The position numbers and the translations under genes were made by a program. The notes beneath the pieces are model-generated. The model was not told the origin of the DNA, made no database searches, and saw nothing but the letters and a program-made list of their open reading frames with translations. This document shows, in pieces, positions 57,263 through 64,000 of a stretch of DNA of 64,000 nucleotides. The stretch is from Perilla frutescens (Eukaryota > Streptophyta > Magnoliopsida > Lamiales > Lamiaceae): assembly GCA_026008535.1 (NCBI GenBank), contig BRKX01000004.1:34228501-34292500 (forward strand), read 5' to 3'. The number at the start of each line of letters is the position of its first letter. The first letter of the stretch is position 1.

Positions 57263-57785
57263 TGTTGGATAATTAGTGGCCCATTTATGTTGGGCTCGTT
57301 TTTCTTCAAAGCCCAAGACTGCCCGGCTCAATCTCTGGAAGGCCCACATCCTCGCTGCCCTAGCCATCAACCCTTAAATATCTCTATTGGGATATTTTCT
57401 ACACACAGTTCTCATTCTTCTGTGTGTGCAGCTAGGTCTTAGAGAGAGACAAAGAGAGAGTGGATCTGAGAGCTTTGTGCTCTGTCTCAGTGTGATCCCG
57501 TTCTTCTTCTTCATGCTTTCTTCTTCTCTTCTGGTGTGTTAGAGTGCCTCGCTCTTTGTGTGTGAGGAGGAGTTCTTTGTGGAGCAACCGAGGTTGCAGC
57601 CGTGTGCGGTCGAAGCTTTATCTGCCGGTGATCTTTGTGATCTAGTCAATGGTGGTGGAGATCTGTGTGTTCTGAGCAAATTGTCGGATTCGGTTTATAG
57701 GATAGAAATATTCTTTTGTATTATTTCATTCTGTATTCTTTTGTTTGTATTCTTCGGTAGTTTTGGATTGTATCTAGCCTTTACA
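57263..57785 (+). repeat. K2 3' LTR
   Basis: 523 bp partner of 44333-44885 with many substitutions and a short CTT run. Confidence 0.94.
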
Positions 57786-57790
57786 TTATT

Positions 57791-59052
57791 GAATTTTAAT
57801 AAGTAGTATATATATATATATATCTGTGTGTGTTAGATTGAATGAAATCTTCTATTACTCTTTGTGCAATACTCCATGATATACGATTAAATTTATTAAT
57901 TTTTTATTCAATTTTAATAATTTATGTTTTAGTTTAATTTTACACTTGTTAATTAAAGTTCATTCGATCCAATTAGGGTATACCCTTTCTTAGCAATATT
58001 TTCTTAGTAAAATAAACGTGATATTTTTCATTATCAGAATGGTTGCATAATTCGCTAAGCACTAGTTGGGCAGCCAAGGGCGCTTGCACCTTGTATACCG
58101 AGTGGGGCCACCTTTCGACTTTAAAGTTTTGCATATTAGTTTCCATTTTTCATACACTCCTCATCGATTATTATTGAAAATTTGGGATGTAGATTGTTAC
58201 ATATTAGTCCATTTTCATGCACACCCCGTATTATTATTATTGAAATTTAGGATGTATGTGTTGCTGATTAGATTCCATTTTTCATAAATCCCACATCGAT
58301 TATTATTGGAAATTGGGATATGCACATATCTTTCAATTTTAAAATTTTGTAGATTAGTTTTCATTTTTCATACACCCCATATCGATTATTATTGAAAATT
58401 GGGATGTAGGTTGTTATATAAAAGTTCAAATTATTTTTTTTTAACTTTTTTCTACATTTCCTATATCCCGCATGGATATTAGATTGAAAAATTGGAATGT
58501 TGGTTGTTATATAAAAGAGTGAGTAACCTTAAATGAATATCTCAAATTAGTTTTCCAATTTTTTTCTAATTTTCCTACTACTTACATTGGTTGTAGGTTT
58601 AAAAATTGGGAGTGGATTGTTGTATATAGGGATGGTAAATCTCAAAATTTTTAATTAGTCATATTTTGACCCAAAAAGTCAAAAAAAAAAAATTAATCGG
58701 TATCTAGGATACCTCAGCGGCAAGGAGTCAACCACCCCGATTTCATAGCCAATTAGGGCATTTTCGGCACAGTTATGGGCCGTCTAGTGCCTAAGTTGTG
58801 ATAGAGATTATATATTTATCAATATTTTATCAATTTCTTTAGGTTACACATTTATCAACTAGTTTTAATTATTTTTTGTCTAGATTGTTTAATTAAGGTA
58901 GGAGTCCTTATTTTTCTTAGGGTTTTAATAGTATACGTAGGTGATTATGTTTAACATTTTAAGAGGTTGAATTTTGATAAGTTTTGGAGATTACTTATTA
59001 TTATTAAATACAAGTTTTAGTTCTTCAAGTTCTTGAATTGTATGCGTGTGTT
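57791..59052. other. Unassigned region between K2 and L
   Basis: AT-rich, no gene. It holds a degenerate tandem repeat (58141-58640). Inverted GCACTAG-containing arms near 58054-58071 and 58778-58795 could mark a small DNA transposon enclosing the repeat; the match is weak. Confidence 0.4.
58141..58640. repeat. Degenerate 65-85-bp tandem repeat
   Basis: About six units of the form CATTTTTCATACACCCCATATCG, then ATTATTATTGAAAATTGGGATGTAG and a TTGTTATATAA-like end, starting near 58141, 58209, 58275, 58359 and 58440. One unit has TCCCACATCG (58288-58297), the consensus of the plant snRNA upstream element, followed by T/A-rich sequence; no snRNA gene is visible. Confidence 0.6.
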
Positions 59053-60126
59053 TGATGCGCGGTCGTTTCGCGCTCAAAATAATATTTATACTCCTGTTCC
59101 CACAGCGAGCGTAGCTAGCTTATGAGTATGAGTCGATCCCATAGAGAGCTGATGCGATCTTATTTTCAGGTCACCAATCACAAAAAGGGGGTTTTGGTAT
59201 TGTGGTCACAACAATGAAATTTAAATCAACAATGAAATTTAAATCTGCAGAAATAAACTAAGAGAAATATCAAATAATAAAAGGTTCTGAAAATTGAACT
59301 AAAATCCAGTTTAACTTACACTCACTCGATCATGGGCACAAGGATTTTCCTGCACGATTAAAGCACCTAGTTATGGAGACCGGATTCCTCGCTACTTATC
59401 ATCATTCATCCATTCAGAATAGGTTTAAAAGTGATTTCTCATCGATTAAACCCATAACCTACCACCCACCTCCTGGTTCTCCTAACAGATATAAATGAAT
59501 AGGCAGCCTTGTACCCTAGACGAACCCAAGTTTGTTGTGTTTACTGATTCCTCGTATGCCCACAACAACCCACCGATTTCCCAGTTACCGTTTGAATTAA
59601 CACACAGTAACGATTCGCTAATCCAATTAACCCTGGTGTGCCCTCTACAACTAAAGAGTTGTTAGTCACATTAGTTATATTAAACTCACGCTCACTTGGA
59701 ACAAGAACAAAATTGGGCAGAAACCTTATCGTACAGTAATGTGCCCACATGACCTCACGAGTATTTAAATGTATGTTAAACTTTCATCTTTAGTTCAAAT
59801 CCCAGAATATAGATCTAGCTACTCATACTATAAAGAACAATAAATACATAAAATAAAGACATTGTAAATAAGAAAAACTTACTGGAATTGAATTAAAACT
59901 CGTCCAACACCAACACTGAAAAACAACAACATTTAAACATAAAACCTACTTCACGTGAGCACTAGGCACCAGATTGTCTTATTGCCGAAGCAGAGTTAAA
60001 ACTAAACTAAGTGCAAAAAATAAAAGTGCAGAAATTATAAGGTACAAAGTGTGTGTGTTTTCTAACAATCAAACTAGTATTTAAAGGAGTACAACAATCA
60101 AATAGAAATCCCCAAAAAATGGGAAG

Positions 60127-60235
60127 CTTCCATATCTGTCGGATCTGGTGTGCCCCGCTGGACTGTGTCTGGATAAGGAAACTTCCTTATCTGCTGGATC
60201 TCCTGTGCCCGCTGGACTCTGTCTGGATAAGGAAA
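60127..60235. repeat. 55-bp tandem duplication in the L LTR
   Basis: Two units (60127-60181 and 60182-60235) with CCGCTGGACT and CTGGATAAGGAAA cores, just upstream of the TATA-like box on the minus strand. Confidence 0.8.
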
Positions 60236-60479
60236 CTTCCTTCAGGTGGTTGAATGAATCCTGATATTTGAGGAATCTCATCCTTATCTTCCAAATTGTT
60301 GGCTAAGAGTCCATCTATGGACAACCTTTCCTTCTTCCATGAGATTTCAGTACCGATCAAGCCTCAGTGCCAACTTTATCTCTAACTCTATCTTCCATCA
60401 ACAGAATCCCACTTTTTCCGCAAATGCCCTCTTCACTGCCTCTTCTGAATTTACGCAAGTACTGTGGGCATGGCATTAT

Positions 60480-61925
60480 TGTTGGGGTTTTTTTGAATTA
60501 AACCACCGCAGGATCATTTATATGTTCATTAATCTCATGTTCATGCAAATCATATTTTTATGTTCCATGCATGTTTATCACATGTCTACCACAATTAACA
60601 AGTAAAGCAAAATGAATCTAATAAAGCAGAAAATATAGATTCAAATTACTTACAAATCGGTAGACCGTCTGAGGACAAGATTACAGATCTAATCTTATTG
60701 TTGAATGAAGATGAAACCGGTGCCCCTTTCTCTTCACTGGATCGGTGACCACTTCACTGTATTCTACTCCAAGATCTTCTGCTGTATTTTCAGACTGAAT
60801 ATCAGATACAGAGTGGGTTGTATACTACTAATAGAGTTATGGAATTTGTGGATATCTTGAGAGACAAAGAGGGGCTGATTATTACTGTATAATTTTCATC
60901 TCACCTCCTCTATTAAATAGGGAGGTGGGCGAAAATATTGAGCTCCAACCCTACTGGGTTTGGGCCTCTATCTTAAGTTCTATATCAAGTCCACTTTCAG
61001 TCAAGTTGGGCTACAATAGAGATCTAGAAGAATATTAAATTGGCCCACTAATTTATTTAATTTCCAATATTCAATAAACTTAGGATATAATTAAATAAAT
61101 TAAGTATTACTTTTATTCCACTAAAGAAGTAATACTGACCTACCAATTTAATACATATTTGTGAATATGCTTTCTCCTTTAGTTTAGTCATTCCCCATGT
61201 TTAAGATATAATGTTCATTAATTAATCATGTCAGCCTCTGACAGCTATAATTAATTAACATCTAAAACTTTGAGTAGTACCACACAAGCTTTATCATGTA
61301 CGGAATAAATTCCACCTGCAGGGTTTCAACATGAACTTGTGTTTCCTCAAGAAAACATCATCAACCTGGTGCACTAGGACGCGGTGCTCATGCATATTGC
61401 ACGACACATCATGTATACATTATTATTACCCAAGATATCGAGTTTATTGATCCACGAAAGGATCTCACCCATTGACAAGTCAAAGCAATAAGTAATGTAC
61501 ACATATGCTCACCACAAACATGAGTTCAGAACCTGAACTCTGTGGATCTTTATTCTCTCACTATCAGGGTCAGAGTAGAGAATAGTATCGTATCGTGATC
61601 CAACTCAATACACTAACAAGTGTACTAGAATAATCAGTTAGTCAAGATAAACTAACTTATTAGATTATTCTACGGTGTACCGATGGTGTGTTCAGGACCA
61701 TCTAAGCCGTGAGCTCTTTAATACAATACAAGGTTCTAATGATATGATCTTACCGTGTGTCTCCCCACACCATATCATCTACAATATAAATATATTGAAC
61801 ATTGCATAAAACAATTATATAAAATAATTTAAATGCAAATAGTAACTGCAATAACTTTCAATTCATATCATCATATCATCAGAAAAGTATACAAAGACAT
61901 GTCTTTCCAGCATACAAAACTAATA
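60480..61925 (-). mobile_element. Solo LTR of the K1 Copia family
   Basis: 1446 bp, collinear with 34193-35639, target duplication ATTAT (60475-60479 and 61926-61930). The terminal CA has become TA. It lies inside L. The strand is inferred from alignment with K1. Confidence 0.93.
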
Positions 61926-62119
61926 ATTATCTAATCAACTCGATCTTTATCTGATATGCACATTTCAGTTAAGTTGAAGGCCAAAATGTCTCTTTCACCA
62001 AATTCGACTCCTGTCATGCCCAAACCAGTTTTCTGGTTTTTTTCCGACATAAAAGACACTATAAAGGACATTTAGAGCGACTAAAATGCCTAAAAAATAC
62101 GAAATAAATGGACTTATCA

Positions 62120-63086
62120 CACTCACACACTTTAGACATGATTATCCTCAAGCATGGGGTACGAAGAACCCATAAAAAGAAAAACAAAAGGGAAAGAAAA
62201 GGAAATAGACATGAAAGACACAAAACATGTAATCTGTTAATCTGTGTGGGTACAACGTTTCAACAAAAAAAAAAATTCAGTTAATTGCGTAATCAGCATA
62301 CCCTAGCAAATCAAAATTGAATTGAGCATATAGGTCCTCCCACACTCTCTTCACACAGTGTTTAGGTTCAGTGTTTGCACTTAAATTCAGTCATTCTATA
62401 CTTATTCATTACATAAGCTTGCTAGTGCTCTTTCGTCAATTTCATTAAATGGAAAAATGTATAAGAATCAAAAGGACTTTTGTAAGTTGTAATGGGGCTT
62501 TAGGTAAGGTGGGGGTTTCTGTAGGTACTGTGCTAAAATTCTCATTAGCTTTCACTAGACATACCCCATCTTTGTTTCGACTTACTTTCTTATAGCCATC
62601 AATTTGAAAATAGACGGTCAGAAGCCACCTATTCAGCAACTTAAGTAACAATTTTCAAAATCCAATATGTTTATAATTGAAGGATAAAGGTTCTAAAACT
62701 TCAAATAAAAAGTGGAGGGAAATAAAGGAATAAGTTTGAGTCACCACCTATACTATAAACATACGACCAAGCCCACATAAAATTGGGTGAGGGGTTAGCC
62801 CATCCACAACCCATTATTGGCTCTATACATTTTTTTCTTTCATGTTGAATGGTGTAAATGAACTTCACTATATGATCTCCTTATTTCAAGTGCTTTAATT
62901 TACCTAAATATTAACTTCTTACCACTCAATATTGGTTTGAAGAAGTCTATAGCTAATGTACTCTATGTTTATCCACTCATGACAATATAACATGCTTACT
63001 ATCCATATATGTAAATTGTCTCTATTTTCAACTACTAATGAAAATAGGTTTGAGGCCAATTATCGATCTAAGTTTGGAATTCATTG
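62120..63086 (-). other. Sequence right of L, probably L internal 3' region
   Basis: No ORF that I would support. It starts with the purine tract next to L and runs to the Tekay-type LTR at 63087. Confidence 0.4.
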
Positions 63087-63132
63087 TGTAACGACCCGTA
63101 TTTTTTAAAATTTTAATTTCTAAATATAGTTT

Positions 63133-63199
<67 letters not shown>

Positions 63200-64000
63200 T
63201 TTATCTGAATAACAGTTAATTCCTCCGTAAATTCCCTCAACTCACGTTTTTGCCTACTGCGGAATCTCCCATCGGTTTTCTTCTCAACTTACAGCCAAGA
63301 ACCATTTAAATTTATTGGAGCCAAATTATTAAAAGAATTTATCTCTGAACCAAACGATTAAACATTTATCATCTCACATCAAATCTTCCAATTCAAAACT
63401 ATCTTTCTGCAATTGAAGCGGGAAAAAATGTCTGCTCATTAAGTAAAACATTGATGAATGACAATTGTCAATTTCTAAACTCCAACCCAAAATTCGAATC
63501 GAGGTAATTTTACTCATTTCAAAATCTTAATTCATCATCAGCAACTATCAAATTTATTGCTGATTTTTGAATTCTTAGTTAATTATGATCACATTAAATG
63601 GAAGAGAGATTAAAAGGAAAATAGTTGTTATAAATTGAATTTAACTAGAAAAATATTTAGGAATTGGTACAATCTTTTATTATAATTTAGCATATTTATT
63701 ATTAATTCTTATTACCCAGAACTTCACTATTTTCGTAACAGAAGGTTTATAAAATATGTGTAATCATAAATCTCACCAAGTGTGTTGAAAGGAAGAAAAC
63801 TACAAAACAATCTGAACTAATTTCATAAAACAATATAATTCAGCCCTTGTAATTTTTATAGAAGTTTTTATTTATTAAATTCTATAATATGTTCTTTGCT
63901 AAGTGAAGACGAGTTAGTTCCTACAAGTCTTTAACAATTTACATTGAAACGTCAAGTCAAATGTCTTCAAAGTAAATGTGGAGAATTTTATACACACATG
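63087..64000. repeat. Partial Tekay-type LTR at window end
   Basis: Starts TGTAACGACCCG, close to the TGTAACATCCCG start of the T LTR, then a (TAA)n run and AT-rich sequence to the edge. The end, orientation and identity are open because the partner is outside. Confidence 0.45.
63137..63197. repeat. (TAA)n microsatellite
   Basis: About 20 triplets inside the partial LTR. Confidence 0.95.

Larger units (their letters stand above)
44333..57785 (+). mobile_element. K2: Ty1/Copia retrotransposon (Tork-like, tentative), split by A2
   Basis: The only large plus-strand element. Target duplication TTATT (44328-44332 and 57786-57790). 5' LTR, tRNA-Met-like primer site, leader, gag-protease, integrase, RT, RNase H, polypurine tract, 3' LTR. 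A2 is inserted at the protease-integrase linker. Without A2 it is about 6.1 kb. Many stops, two frameshifts and an RT deletion show it is old. Confidence 0.92.
59053..62119 (-). repeat. L: Athila/Tat-type LTR, interrupted by a K1-family solo LTR
   Basis: Starts TGATGCGCGGTCGTTTCGCG and ends GACTTATCA; about 1.6 kb without the insertion. On the minus strand a TATA-like TTTAAATACT (near 60073-60082) follows a 55-bp tandem repeat (60127-60235). Sequence right of it on the sense strand (AAAGTGTGTGAGTG) fits a polypurine tract, so this would be a 3' LTR. No PBS lies on the left. Bases flanking both ends do not match, so it is not a simple solo LTR. Confidence 0.55.

Noticed and set aside
58054..58110. 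A tRNA or small RNA gene near GGGCAGCCAAGGGCGCTTGC
   Set aside because: No cloverleaf or box A/B arrangement could be made out.
59053..62119. L as a simple solo LTR
   Set aside because: The 5 bases at the two ends do not match (GTGTT against CACTC), and a purine tract follows on the right.
63137..63197. Regular triplets as a CRISPR-like array
   Set aside because: Simple (TAA)n microsatellite without spacers; same for 19729-19880.

Overview
The window is intergenic DNA from an AT-rich flowering-plant genome, most likely a eudicot. I see no host gene that I can support. Almost all of it is plant transposable elements inserted into one another: Ty3/Gypsy (Tekay-type chromovirus, Athila/Tat), Ty1/Copia, a CACTA element and an Ac-like hAT element. 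Short names used below: T = Tekay-type; A1 and A2 = two copies of a gag-protease-only Athila/Tat family; B = full Athila with an env-like gene; K1 and K2 = Copia; C = CACTA; H = hAT; S1 and S2 = solo LTRs; L = Tat-type LTR.

Layout. (1) 1-17524 is the 5' part of CACTA element C, read on the minus strand, whose terminus is at 17524. A1 (to 15299) lies in C, and T (1554-12312) lies in A1. (2) H starts just right of C at 17525 and ends at 43380. It holds S1 (17668-19011) and B (20896-43287). B in turn holds K1 (26606-35639) and S2 (37243-37522). (3) 43381-44332 is unassigned flank with a possible MITE. (4) K2 (44333-57785) is split by A2 (46709-54077). A2 carries a piece of B-type LTR between 160-bp direct repeats. 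(5) 57791-59052 is unassigned sequence with degenerate tandem repeats. (6) L starts at 59053 and contains a K1-family solo LTR (60480-61925). (7) A new Tekay-type LTR starts at 63087 and runs off the window.

The nesting rests on matching 5-bp target duplications that flank each insertion: GGTTC (A2), ATACC (S1 and B), GTCTC (K1), CATCG (S2), TTATT (K2) and ATTAT (K1-family solo LTR). T has a near match, AGTGG/GGTGG. T is youngest: its 2.5-kb LTRs differ by about seven substitutions outside microsatellites, and its single gag-pol frame has only two stops. B, K1, K2, A1 and A2 are more decayed.

The elements most likely interact. A1 and A2 have gag, protease, a tRNA-Asp-type primer site and a polypurine tract, but no reverse transcriptase or integrase, so they should depend on a full Athila such as B. 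The B-LTR fragment inside A2 is a physical trace of the two families meeting, plausibly by template switching in a shared particle. Other points of interest are an intact extra ORF upstream of gag in T, a U3-like GC block upstream of the env-like ORF of B, and a hairpin array in the leader of K1.
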